From Bacteroidales bacterium (GTDB lineage Bacteria > Bacteroidota > Bacteroidia > Bacteroidales > UBA7960): a DNA stretch of 9,472 nt. Below the pieces are notes generated by a model. The model saw only the letters and a program-made list of their open reading frames with translations. It had not been told where the DNA came from and searched no databases. Positions within the stretch are counted from its first letter, which is position 1, and each line of letters starts with the position of its first letter. Shown in pieces: positions 1 to 8,159 of the stretch. Both the position numbers and the translations under genes were made by a program. The stretch spans positions 1 to 9,472 of the forward strand of contig SLEW01000249.1 of NCBI GenBank assembly GCA_007124575.1, given 5' to 3'.

Positions 1-3000
1 CGGTGGCAGCCACCGGAGGCACACAGCCTTATGCCTATCTCTGGAGCAACGGAGATACCTCGGCAACGGCTACGGGTCTGCCGGCAGGCACGCATTTTGT
101 AACGGTTACCGATGCCAACGGCTGCAGCACCCGGATCAGCGTGCTGCTGACCGATCCAACAGGTATCATGGCCACGATAATACAGACCAGCCATGTGAAT
201 TGTTTTGGTGGCAATGATGGCAGCGCGTCTGTGATGGGCTCAGGCGGAATACCTCCTTATACTTATCAATGGAGCGATGACCAGCAGCAAACCACAGAGA
301 AAGCTACAGGTCTTTCTGCCGGACAATATACGGTAGTTGTTACTGATGACAATGGTTGTCAGGCTGTTGCCATGGTGGAAATAAACCAGCCTTCGGCGCT
401 GCAGGCTGAGATTATATCTGTTGTGAACACGTCATGCGATCAGTCCGAAACCGGCTCAGCCACAGTCAATGTCACTGGTGGCTCCACTCCTTATTCTTAT
501 GCATGGGATACAGATCCCGTACAAACTTCGTCAACCGCTGAGGGCCTCGGGGTGGGAACCTATGAGGTTACAGTTACAGACGCTCAAGGATGTGTGATCA
601 CCTCCAGTGCAACGATTGGATCAGCCGGAAGCTTCCAGGTTGCACACATAGAAGATATAGGGCCCCTGTGTCCGGAAGAGGATGTTGCGACGATCCTGTT
701 AAACACCTCTCCCGCCAACAGCAATGTGGTATATCAATGGAGCGGGGGTGCAGACGCAGGCCTTGAAGATGGGTCTGCCACCGGCATCAATCCTTATATA
801 CCCGGATTCACAGCAAGTGAAGAATTCGGCACCTCCACGGTTACTTTGGCAGCCACGCTGGATGGGTGTGTGAGCACGACAACTTTTACAATAGCTATTG
901 AAGACAACGAACCTCCTATGTTTGTTAACTGCCCGGAAGGGCAAACCATCACAGTGAGCCTGTTCGCCGGCGACTGCGAGGGTGGCGTAAACTGGAGCAT
1001 CCCGGTTGCAGTGGACAATTGCGGGGAACCTGTTGTCACACAGACTGCAGGACCCGAACCGGGAAGCATACTGCCTGTTGGGATCTATCCTATTGAATAT
1101 ACAGCTACAGATGCTGCAGGAAATGCTACTACGTGCGCATTTACTGTAGAAGTGATTGACACGGAAGGTCCGATGATTGTGTGTCCGGGTAATATGATGA
1201 TCCACGATACAGACAGCGGATCATGCCAGTGGACCTCACCAGCGGAAAGTCTCAAACCATTGCTGGCTGTAGCCAATTGTGATTTTGATATTGACTGGGA
1301 GGTCGAAAACCCTGATGGCACGATAGCCAACGGGGAGGACGATGTGAGTGGCTACATATTTGATACAGGTACGAGTACCATTACTTACACCATAACAGAA
1401 GAGGTTAGCCTGCAAAGCTGGAGCTGCACCTTCACGGTAACAGTAGTGGATACAGAGGCCCCCCAGCTTACATGTCCTGAGTCAATCGCACTCAGTACTG
1501 ATGAGGACGCTTGTTCTGCCACAGTCACCCCTGTGCTTACTACAAACGACGTCAGCGATAACTGTACCGCATTTGATGATCTGGACATCAGCTACAGGGT
1601 GATCCTGCCAGATAACCAGATTAGTGAATACTTTGCTAATGGTATTTCGTTCACCTTCCCGGTAGGTGTCAGCCAGATTGAGTGGAGGGTCACTGATGAT
1701 GCAGGCAATACGGTAACCTGTCTGCAGCAAGTATCCGTAGAAGCCATAATACCGATGGTAAATGCCGGAGAAGACGATATTATCTGTGAAAGCGACACCT
1801 ATCAACTTGATGGGCAAGCCAGTGATTATGAATCGCTATTGTGGTCTACTAATGGCACAGGTACTTTTGTGCCGGATGCGAACACCCTTGATGCAGTCTA
1901 TGTGCCGGGCAGTGGAGATATTGCCCTGGGACAGGTCCAGCTTACCCTTACAGCTTTTGGTTTTGATGATTGTCCGGATGCGCAGGATATGATGATACTG
2001 GACATTGAACCAAAACCAGTTGCGGATGCCGGTCCGGATGCATTCATTTGTGAGGACACCGACTTCCTGGTCACGAATGCCACTGCCAGCAATTACAGCA
2101 GTATTTACTGGACCCACAACGGGTTCGGGCAGTTGCATAATGCCAATACACTGTATCCAACCTACCAGTCACATCCTGATGATATTATCAGAGGTATAGT
2201 AACATTGACCCTAACGGTTGAATCAGCGGGACCATGTGGGGATGCTGTCGACGAGATGGCGATTTACGTGACTCCTGAAGTGTTTGCAGATGCCGGAGAT
2301 GATCAGACCTTACACGGAGATAGTGAAACTATGCTGGATGGTAATGATCCATATCCTGGAACAGGAACCTGGTCACTGGTCAGTGGTCCAAATGTTCCGC
2401 TGATAGAAGATGTACATAATCCACAAACGGCTGTCAGCGGACTCACACACGGTACATATGTCCTTCGCTGGACTATTGACAATGCGCCGTGTCCGGGAGA
2501 CTATGATGAGATGATCATTACCGTTATTGATATGGCAGATCTTGCCATCACCAAAACAGTAAGTGAAGATACGCCGGTTGCTGGCAGCATTATTTCTTAT
2601 ACGTTGACCGTTGAAAACCTGGGGCCTTCGCCAGCACAGGATGTCGTTGTCACCGATGAGCTGCCGCAGGAAGTGACCTTTGTGGATGCCATACCCTCAA
2701 AAGGTTCATGGACAGCTCCGCTATGGACAATAGGGTCTATGAATCCCGGTGACACAGAAACACTGATTATTTTCGTTCAGGTGAATGAATTACCTCATGG
2801 AACTGTATTTGAGAATACAGCCACGGTGACCAGCTCAACTGAAGATCCGGATCTAAGCAACAATACTGACTCTGCAGAGGCCGAGGTGGATGCCGCGCCT
2901 GCTATTTCATTAGATAAGACCATTATTTCAGGCAGCCCTTACGACACGGCAGGTGATGTGATCACTTATCTGTTCACCATCACCAACACAGGAAATGTGC

Positions 3001-4583
3001 CGCTTGCCGGCCCCTTTACCGTTACTGATGATAAGATCGGTGTGTTGGAGGATTGTGCACAGGGTCCATTGATGCCCGGGGAAAGTGTAAACTGCACAGG
3101 CACATATGTGGTGACACAGGAAGACATAGACAACGGATCGGTTACCAATGAAGCTTACGCAGAAACAGTTTATGCTGGTGAAGACGTGGTGAGTAACACC
3201 GATACTGCCACAGCTATTGCAATACAGACACCCGAACTTGCCATCAGCAAAGAAGTTAGTCCCGATGGATATGTCTCTCCCGGCCAGATGCTGACATACA
3301 CTATTGAAGTTGAGAATACGGGCAACATAGGTCTTGACAATATTCTGGTCACAGATGTCTTACCGGAATTCACAAGCTTCATCAGTGCAACTGAAGGAGG
3401 GGAGTATGATGAAGTGGCGGACATGGTGACATGGTCTATCGAACACCTCATGCCGGGCGAAACAGTAATCCTGACATTCTATGTGCTTGTTGAAGATGAT
3501 GCACCCAATGAGTGGGAGATTGAAAACATCGCCGTGGCCGAAAGTGATCAGACAGACCCGGTTGAAAGTGATCCCGTTGAGGTTATCGTTATCAAGCCCC
3601 TGGAGCTGGTGATTGTAGATGTCACCCATGTGCTGTGTCACGGTGATGAAACAGGAAGTGCTACCGTAGAGGTTGCAGGCGGACTGCCTCCCTATACCTT
3701 CACCTGGTATACACAACCCATGCAGTTCGGCCCGACAGCCTATAACCTGCCGGCAGGTACTTACACCGTCATGGTGACCGATGCCCTTGGCAACACGACG
3801 CAGATCACCGTTACAATCAATGAACCCAATGCACCGCTGGATGTGATCTCCCATGTAACAGATGTATTGTGCCATGGAGATGCCAGTGGAGCTATTCACC
3901 TGGATGTCTACGATGGAACGCCGCCCTACTCCTTCCTGTGGAGTAACGGTGATACGACCCAGCATCTTGAAAATGTCCCGTCAGGGTTCTATCATGCAGA
4001 GGTAACGGACGATAATGGCTGTACCTATTATATTGAAGAAGAGATCACACAACCGCCGCAACTTCTGATAATCGATGTGGTTATTGAAGATGTCTTCTGC
4101 AAAGAGGATTCTCTCGGTGTCATTGACTTTAATGTAACAGGAGGCGTACCACCCTATGAATATCTGTGGGACAACGGTAAAACAACACCCGGCCTTAAGA
4201 ATATGCCAGGAGGGTTGTATGAGGTTACCATCACAGATGCCAATGGGTGTGAGCATTTCTATGAATTTGAGATTAGCTACCAGGAAGAAGATTGTGAGTT
4301 AAGGATTCCCAATGGTATTTCCATGGATGACAGTGGCTTTAATGACATCTGGATCATCAATGGTTTACAACGATACCCGAACAACAAAGTACAGGTATTT
4401 AACCGCTGGGGCACCCTGGTGTATGAAGCATCACCCTATGAAAACGACTGGGATGGAACGCCGAACAAAGGCCGTGTGTTAACCGAGTCTGATGGACGCT
4501 TACCCTCCGGAACCTATTATTATGTTATCCAGCTGGATCCAGAACTAAATCCCCTGTCAGGGTTTATACACCTGGCCAGATAA
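1..4583 (+). CDS. Giant SprB-repeat adhesin with T9SS type B C-terminal sorting domain, 5'-partial
   Basis: The reading frame is open from the left edge (first whole codon at base 3) to TAA at 4581-4583, giving 1526 residues of a longer protein. The GTG at base 3 is not a start, because it lies inside a SprB repeat. Domains in order: three SprB repeats (about 1-209), a PKD-like segment (210-300), three HYR-type domains (302-385, 387-483, 484-580; IEDNEPP, VIDTEGP and VVDTEAP junctions), three PKD-like domains (586, 673 and 761 onward; V/F-x-AG-x-D openings), three DUF11-type domains (845-1199), three more SprB repeats (1200-1432), and a gliding-motility-associated C-terminal domain (1433-1526). 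In this family the last domain directs export through T9SS and surface attachment, so the product is probably a cell-surface or gliding/adhesion filament. Most SprB repeats keep a Cys pair, suggesting disulfides. The PorP/SprF-like gene directly downstream fits the sprB-sprF arrangement of Flavobacterium. The ligand is unknown. Confidence 0.93.
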   Translation, partial: VAATGGTQPYAYLWSNGDTSATATGLPAGTHFVTVTDANGCSTRISVLLTDPTGIMATIIQTSHVNCFGGNDGSASVMGSGGIPPYTYQWSDDQQQTTEKATGLSAGQYTVVVTDDNGCQAVAMVEINQPSALQAEIISVVNTSCDQSETGSATVNVTGGSTPYSYAWDTDPVQTSSTAEGLGVGTYEVTVTDAQGCVITSSATIGSAGSFQVAHIEDIGPLCPEEDVATILLNTSPANSNVVYQWSGGADAGLEDGSATGINPYIPGFTASEEFGTSTVTLAATLDGCVSTTTFTIAIEDNEPPMFVNCPEGQTITVSLFAGDCEGGVNWSIPVAVDNCGEPVVTQTAGPEPGSILPVGIYPIEYTATDAAGNATTCAFTVEVIDTEGPMIVCPGNMMIHDTDSGSCQWTSPAESLKPLLAVANCDFDIDWEVENPDGTIANGEDDVSGYIFDTGTSTITYTITEEVSLQSWSCTFTVTVVDTEAPQLTCPESIALSTDEDACSATVTPVLTTNDVSDNCTAFDDLDISYRVILPDNQISEYFANGISFTFPVGVSQIEWRVTDDAGNTVTCLQQVSVEAIIPMVNAGEDDIICESDTYQLDGQASDYESLLWSTNGTGTFVPDANTLDAVYVPGSGDIALGQVQLTLTAFGFDDCPDAQDMMILDIEPKPVADAGPDAFICEDTDFLVTNATASNYSSIYWTHNGFGQLHNANTLYPTYQSHPDDIIRGIVTLTLTVESAGPCGDAVDEMAIYVTPEVFADAGDDQTLHGDSETMLDGNDPYPGTGTWSLVSGPNVPLIEDVHNPQTAVSGLTHGTYVLRWTIDNAPCPGDYDEMIITVIDMADLAITKTVSEDTPVAGSIISYTLTVENLGPSPAQDVVVTDELPQEVTFVDAIPSKGSWTAPLWTIGSMNPGDTETLIIFVQVNELPHGTVFENTATVTSSTEDPDLSNNTDSAEAEVDAAPAISLDKTIISGSPYDTAGDVITYLFTITNTGNVPLAGPFTVTDDKIGVLEDCAQGPLMPGESVNCTGTYVVTQEDIDNGSVTNEAYAETVYAGEDVVSNTDTATAIAIQTPELAISKEVSPDGYVSPGQMLTYTIEVENTGNIGLDNILVTDVLPEFTSFISATEGGEYDEVADMVTWSIEHLMPGETVILTFYVLVEDDAPNEWEIENIAVAESDQTDPVESDPVEVIVIKPLELVIVDVTHVLCHGDETGSATVEVAGGLPPYTFTWYTQPMQFGPTAYNLPAGTYTVMVTDALGNTTQITVTINEPNAPLDVISHVTDVLCHGDASGAIHLDVYDGTPPYSFLWSNGDTTQHLENVPSGFYHAEVTDDNGCTYYIEEEITQPPQLLIIDVVIEDVFCKEDSLGVIDFNVTGGVPPYEYLWDNGKTTPGLKNMPGGLYEVTITDANGCEHFYEFEISYQEEDCELRIPNGISMDDSGFNDIWIINGLQRYPNNKVQVFNRWGTLVYEASPYENDWDGTPNKGRVLTESDGRLPSGTYYYVIQLDPELNPLSGFIHLAR
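3..629 (+). repeat. N-terminal (visible) block of three SprB repeats
   Basis: Three tandem protein repeats of about 75 residues, the first cut by the window edge. Each shows a GG-x-x-PY-x-Y-x-W core, then L-x-AG or L-x-VG, then VTDANGC-like endings at residues 35-41, about 110-117 and about 190-197. More repeats probably lie upstream. Confidence 0.85.
2535..3599 (+). repeat. Three tandem DUF11-type domains in the adhesin
   Basis: Each unit opens with a short strand carrying a Lys (LAITKTV at about residue 847, ISLDKTI at about 968, LAISKEV at about 1079). It continues with a YTLTVENLG- or YTIEVENTG-type motif, a VTD-x-LP motif and an MxPG turn. The middle unit differs most, with a CTGTY segment and a VTQEDIDNG motif as in the DUF11-related type found in other adhesins. 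These are likely immunoglobulin-like spacer domains of the stalk. Confidence 0.8.
3600..4298 (+). repeat. C-terminal block of three SprB repeats
   Basis: Three repeats at residues 1200-1275, 1276-1352 and 1353-1432, with the VLCHGD / VLCHGD / VFCKED opening, the GG-x-PPY or DG-x-PPY core and the VTD or ITD ending. The first has lost the second Cys (VTDALGN instead of the usual NGC ending), leaving Cys1212 without its usual partner. The other two keep both Cys. Confidence 0.85.
4299..4580 (+). other. T9SS type B C-terminal domain coding segment
   Basis: This encodes residues 1433-1526. It has the core of the gliding-motility-associated C-terminal domain: FNDIW, YPNNKVQVFNRWG, LVYE, then DWDGTPN, LPSGTYYYVI and a terminal GFIHLAR strand. 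The usual FxPNGDGxND opening is altered to an NGISMDDSGFND form. The domain is complete and sits at the extreme C-terminus, as required for T9SS recognition. Confidence 0.88.
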
Positions 4584-4628
4584 ACATTATTGAAGCATTG
4601 GATGACAAATATGAAAAATATCCCGATT

Positions 4629-5576
4629 ATGAAAAAGATAAAATATATCATTGCCCTGATTGGACTGCTTTCGGCCGGATCGGTCCATGCACAGCAAGAG
4701 CCCATGTACGGACAGTACATTTTTAACAATTCCGTTTTGAATCCTGCACAAGCCGGAGCTGAAAACGTGAACCAATGGGGGGTTTTATCTCGCTTCCAGT
4801 TTGTTGGTATTGATGGAGCACCCAACACCAATTCAGCTTATGCCAACCTGCAGCTGCCAAGGCAACTTGGTCTGGCTGTGGGTTTCTATCAGGATAAACT
4901 AGGCATCGAGGAGCACCTTCAGCTTCAGACAGACCTTGCCTATCATGCCAGGCTGTCAGACAGATGGCGGCTTTCTGCCGGCATACGTGTGCTGGCCTCT
5001 AACCATGAGTATAAATTCAGAGAGCTAATCCTGGATAACCCCGGGGACCCATTCTTTGCCGAAAACGCATCGTCAGGCATTTTACTAAACGCCGGTGCAG
5101 GACTGCTATTATCTTCTGAGTCATCCTTCTTTGGTTTGTCTATGCCAAGAGTTTTTGAAAAGGATCTGCAGGTTTATGATCCCGGAGATTTCGTCTTTTT
5201 TCATAAAACTAACCGACATCTCTTTGCCTATGCAGGTACAAATATTCCTGTGTCAGACGCATTTTTGTTTATGCCAAGCGCCTTATTCAAATATGCTGAC
5301 GACGCACCTGTGCAGCTCGACTTTAACGCTGTGTTTAATTACAGGAATACCCTGTCTTTCGGCCCGCTGGCAAGATCCAACCTTACAGAAGGATGGCTTG
5401 ATGCTGTTGGCTTCCTCGTTGGCTTGAGCCTGGGCGATCATTGGTTTTTTGGCTATATTTACGAATATCCAACAAATAATCTTAGCCTGGCAACTAAACA
5501 AACCCACGAAATCTCGCTGCGATTCTTGTGGGGAGAAAGAACAGACAGGTTCAGATCGCCCAGGTATTTTTATTGA
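4629..5576 (+). CDS. PorP/SprF-family type IX secretion outer-membrane protein
   Basis: About 315 residues, the usual size for the family. I chose the ATG at 4629 because it gives a clean signal peptide: MKK start, hydrophobic stretch IIALIGLLSAG, and probable cleavage after VHA (residue 21). Longer starts at 4611, 4602 or a TTG at 4590 only add a polar tail before it. The mature N-terminus QQEPMYGQYIFNN followed by LNPAQAG is the family hallmark (QYMFNPLxxNPAYAG type). The C-terminal part has the YEYPTNN and THEISLRFLW strands typical of PorP/SprF barrels, and alternating polar/hydrophobic strands run throughout. Members are outer-membrane beta-barrels. In Flavobacterium, SprF-type members are encoded beside, and needed for secretion of, type B domain adhesins such as SprB. 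Placed 45 bp after the adhesin stop, this one is probably the adhesin's dedicated partner and co-transcribed with it. Partner specificity is inferred. Confidence 0.92.
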   Translation: MKKIKYIIALIGLLSAGSVHAQQEPMYGQYIFNNSVLNPAQAGAENVNQWGVLSRFQFVGIDGAPNTNSAYANLQLPRQLGLAVGFYQDKLGIEEHLQLQTDLAYHARLSDRWRLSAGIRVLASNHEYKFRELILDNPGDPFFAENASSGILLNAGAGLLLSSESSFFGLSMPRVFEKDLQVYDPGDFVFFHKTNRHLFAYAGTNIPVSDAFLFMPSALFKYADDAPVQLDFNAVFNYRNTLSFGPLARSNLTEGWLDAVGFLVGLSLGDHWFFGYIYEYPTNNLSLATKQTHEISLRFLWGERTDRFRSPRYFY

Positions 5577-5654
5577 TTGCTTGCTTAGTTTGCCAGATGA
5601 ATATAATTGCTAACATAATAACCCATCACAACACCTGCAGGTCAGCCATGCATC

Positions 5655-5666
5655 TGATGATCATCA
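5655..5666. promoter_or_regulatory. 12-bp perfect palindrome in the intergenic gap
   Basis: TGATGATCATCA is self-complementary over 12 bp. It lies in the 131-bp gap (5577-5707) between the SprF-like gene and the PorE-like gene, about 40 bp before the latter's start. It could be an operator half-site pair or chance. The gap holds no convincing terminator. I see no full match to the Bacteroidota promoter pattern there, only a near match to the -7 box (TTAGTTTG at 5585-5592) close to the preceding stop. Confidence 0.25.
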
Positions 5667-5707
5667 CAAAGCGAACAGCCTATTTGCGTAACAAAAATTA
5701 GGATCGT

Positions 5708-8071
5708 ATGAAAACCATATTTCCCAAGTATTTAATGTTGCTCCTGATCTTATCAGGCTTTTCCTGGAATGTGGGAGCACAATACATGACCGCCACGGAT
5801 AACATTGCAGGATTAGACCTGGATCAGGTGAAGCGTCAATATGAAAGAGCCATTCAAAGAGGTGATTCTTCATATACGATACATTTTGCTGAAGCCCTGT
5901 ACATGCAAAGTGAGTTTGAACGCGCCTTTGAAATGTATAAAATAGCGGACCAGCTAGGTCTTATTGTTAACAAATATCAGCAACGAGATTTTGTGCATGC
6001 GGGCAGGCGCGTCGGTAAGGAAACACCCTATACAGAAGATACAGGGTATTTTGATCGCAGCTGGGATCTGGATGTGAAGGTGAGTGCGTTTTGCAGCAAC
6101 TCACCCAGAGAAGACTTTGCTCCTTTTTATTGGAAAGACCTGCTTTTTATTACCTCTTCAAGAAACATGTCCGGCAGGCAATATGAGTTTACCCAAAATC
6201 CTTTTCTGAATGTGCATACCTTTATTCACGACTGTATCTCAGCAAAGATCCCCGATGGGCTGCCTGAAGACATAAATACCGAAAACCACGACGGTCCCAT
6301 TGCCATATCTGAAGATGGAAACCTTCTCATCATAACAAGAAACCATACCAAAAAGTCCTCTGACAACATCTATAACCTCTACATGCACTATTATGTCAGA
6401 ACAAATAATAAATGGAGCAAAGCCAAAACCTTCCCCTTGGCTGACAAAGAGTTTTCTGTACAGCATCCCTACTATGCTGACGAGGACAGCACCCTGTATT
6501 TTTCATCCAACGTAGATGGCGGACATGGCGGGTTCGATATTTATAAGTCGACATGGGATGGCAGCCGCTGGAGCAAACCGGTAAACCTTGGACCAGAGGT
6601 TAATTCGCATTATGATGAAGTATTTCCCTCCATGGCCCCCTGGGGAGATCTTATCTATGCCTCAAACCACATGGAAACTACCGGCGGGCTCGACCTGGTG
6701 TTATTCAAAGACACTATACGACACCTGTTTCCCGCACCTTTCAATACCCTACATGACGATTTTTCCATCACGTTTAAAAATGAATCCTCAGGCTATTTTG
6801 CCTCTAACAGGGACGTGCAGGGTTTTAACGATGACATCTATGTTTTCGAGATCATAGGCCCTTTCTGGCCCGAATATGATTTTTATGTGGAGGTAATCGA
6901 TGATGAAACACATGAACCCCTGGAAAACGTTCAGGCAGTTTTCTCTTCCAAGCCGGCTGAAGGGGAGCTTTTTACCTCCGAAGAGGGCTTAGGGTTCCTG
7001 CATTCCGGCGATCGCACATTTTTTGACTATCATTTTCAACTCTCAAAAGAGGGGTACCAGGATAAAGGTGTTGTTTCTGACAGCTTCGTTAAACGGGATG
7101 ATCGCTTTATTCTTACTTTAAAAATGAAAAGAGTAGTTGACCCAATTGAGGAAGAAACACTGGCTCAGGGGTATTTTGAACTGTATTTTGACAATGACAG
7201 ACCTGACCCCAGATCGACCAGCCCTTCTACACAGTTATCTTATCAACAAACCTTTCATGCATATATGCTAAGAAAGGATGATTATTATCGAAACAGTGCA
7301 AGCAGCAGGGAGGAGCTGGATGCCTTCTTCCAGGACGTGGAAAAAGGAATGGAGCAGCTGCAATGGCTTGTAAGATATATCAAAGAAGAAATGGAAGAGA
7401 GCAGGGAATATACCATCATTTTTACCTCCCATGCCAGCCCGCTGGCCAGCAGTGAATACAACTTGATCCTTTCTCAAAGACGTTTTGTTTCAGTGGAAAA
7501 CTTTATCCAGAGATGGGACAACAGAAGTCTGCAACGGTTTATCGATACAGGCAAGCTGGACTACGAAAACAATCCTTTTGGCGAATCACAAGCCAGATCT
7601 GAGGTATCGTCCGACAGACAGGAACCCGCAAGATCCATTTACAGTGTTGAAGCTGCCCGGGAACGAAAAGTAACTGTTACCTGGCGCAGAAACGATGCCG
7701 AAAAAGACATGGGTGATACAGGCAGCGCTCCGGCTATGCAAAGGACAGAGCAGCCCCCGCAATCCCAGCCCGATCAACAATTTACCACGCCCGGTCCTCA
7801 AAATGACCCCGGTGAGGCACAGCCTGATGAAACCCCTTCACAAAAGGCATATCATGTTATCGTAGGTAGTTATACAACGCAACAGGAAGCCCAAAACGAA
7901 GCAAACAGGCTACGCAACCTTTACAGTACCGGGGCAGCTGTGTTGCCCATGGCGGAAAATGGGCGTTATCGTGTTAGCTATGGTTCATACCCAGGCAGGC
8001 AGGATGCGGAAGCCGCACTGAGAAGCATCCGAAATAATGTCAGAGCTGATGCCTGGATACTCGCAGACTAA
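5708..8071 (+). CDS. PorE-like T9SS protein: TPR, PD40 propeller, regulatory-like, OmpA-like and SPOR domains
   Basis: 787 residues from the ATG at 5708, with AGGA at 5700-5703 as a weak ribosome site. A signal peptide (about 1-24) ends in NVGA before Gln25. Then come helical TPR-like repeats (about 40-105), a WD40-like PD40 beta-propeller (about 120-385; LYFSSNVDGGHGGFDIY at 263-279 and SNRDVQGFNDDIYVFE near 366-381 are typical blades), a carboxypeptidase-regulatory-like domain (392-478), a long OmpA-like domain (489-660), a Pro/Gln-rich linker (about 661-711) and a SPOR domain (714-787). The first four domains match in order the T9SS component PorE of Porphyromonas, which binds peptidoglycan. 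The OmpA-like part has YFDND, then ASPLASSEYNLILSQRR, with a helical insert between. The Arg pair of the peptidoglycan site is kept (591-592), but Ser577 seems to stand at the conserved Asp position. SPOR domains bind glycan strands lacking stem peptides, so two wall-binding modules are present. Likely role: tying the adhesin/SprF pair to the cell wall (inferred). Confidence 0.85.
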   Translation: MKTIFPKYLMLLLILSGFSWNVGAQYMTATDNIAGLDLDQVKRQYERAIQRGDSSYTIHFAEALYMQSEFERAFEMYKIADQLGLIVNKYQQRDFVHAGRRVGKETPYTEDTGYFDRSWDLDVKVSAFCSNSPREDFAPFYWKDLLFITSSRNMSGRQYEFTQNPFLNVHTFIHDCISAKIPDGLPEDINTENHDGPIAISEDGNLLIITRNHTKKSSDNIYNLYMHYYVRTNNKWSKAKTFPLADKEFSVQHPYYADEDSTLYFSSNVDGGHGGFDIYKSTWDGSRWSKPVNLGPEVNSHYDEVFPSMAPWGDLIYASNHMETTGGLDLVLFKDTIRHLFPAPFNTLHDDFSITFKNESSGYFASNRDVQGFNDDIYVFEIIGPFWPEYDFYVEVIDDETHEPLENVQAVFSSKPAEGELFTSEEGLGFLHSGDRTFFDYHFQLSKEGYQDKGVVSDSFVKRDDRFILTLKMKRVVDPIEEETLAQGYFELYFDNDRPDPRSTSPSTQLSYQQTFHAYMLRKDDYYRNSASSREELDAFFQDVEKGMEQLQWLVRYIKEEMEESREYTIIFTSHASPLASSEYNLILSQRRFVSVENFIQRWDNRSLQRFIDTGKLDYENNPFGESQARSEVSSDRQEPARSIYSVEAARERKVTVTWRRNDAEKDMGDTGSAPAMQRTEQPPQSQPDQQFTTPGPQNDPGEAQPDETPSQKAYHVIVGSYTTQQEAQNEANRLRNLYSTGAAVLPMAENGRYRVSYGSYPGRQDAEAALRSIRNNVRADAWILAD

Positions 8072-8109
8072 AAAAATTCATAAAAATTCCAAACTTCCCC
8101 CCTGCCGGG

Positions 8110-8140
8110 TTGTTTACCTCTTAACAAATGGGTAATTTCG
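8110..8140 (+). promoter_or_regulatory. Candidate Bacteroidota-type promoter for the small His-rich gene
   Basis: TTG at 8110-8112, a 20-nt spacer and TAATTTCG at 8133-8140 resemble the Bacteroidota sigma factor pattern (TTTG / TAnnTTTG), with one mismatch in the -7 box. The -7 box ends 19 nt before the ATG at 8160, giving a short leader. It lies in the 88-bp gap after the PorE-like gene, which suggests that the downstream gene is a separate transcription unit. Confidence 0.4.
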
Positions 8141-8159
8141 CACCGGAATCATCACCCCC

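Noticed and set aside
699..1205. 168-codon open frame on the - strand
   Set aside because: Shadow of the HYR/PKD coding region; the product is a low-plausibility Cys/Arg/His-rich sequence.
3360..3965. 201-codon open frame on the - strand inside the adhesin
   Set aside because: The + strand frame is a clear chain of DUF11 and SprB domains. The antisense product has no recognisable domain and arises from repeat-driven codon bias.
4590..4628. Upstream starts (TTG 4590, ATG 4602, ATG 4611) for the SprF-like gene
   Set aside because: They add a polar extension before an otherwise ideal signal peptide starting at 4629. Still possible, but less likely.
8072..8110. Intrinsic terminator after the PorE-like gene
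   Set aside because: The A/T-rich run has no GC-rich stem with a following T-tract.
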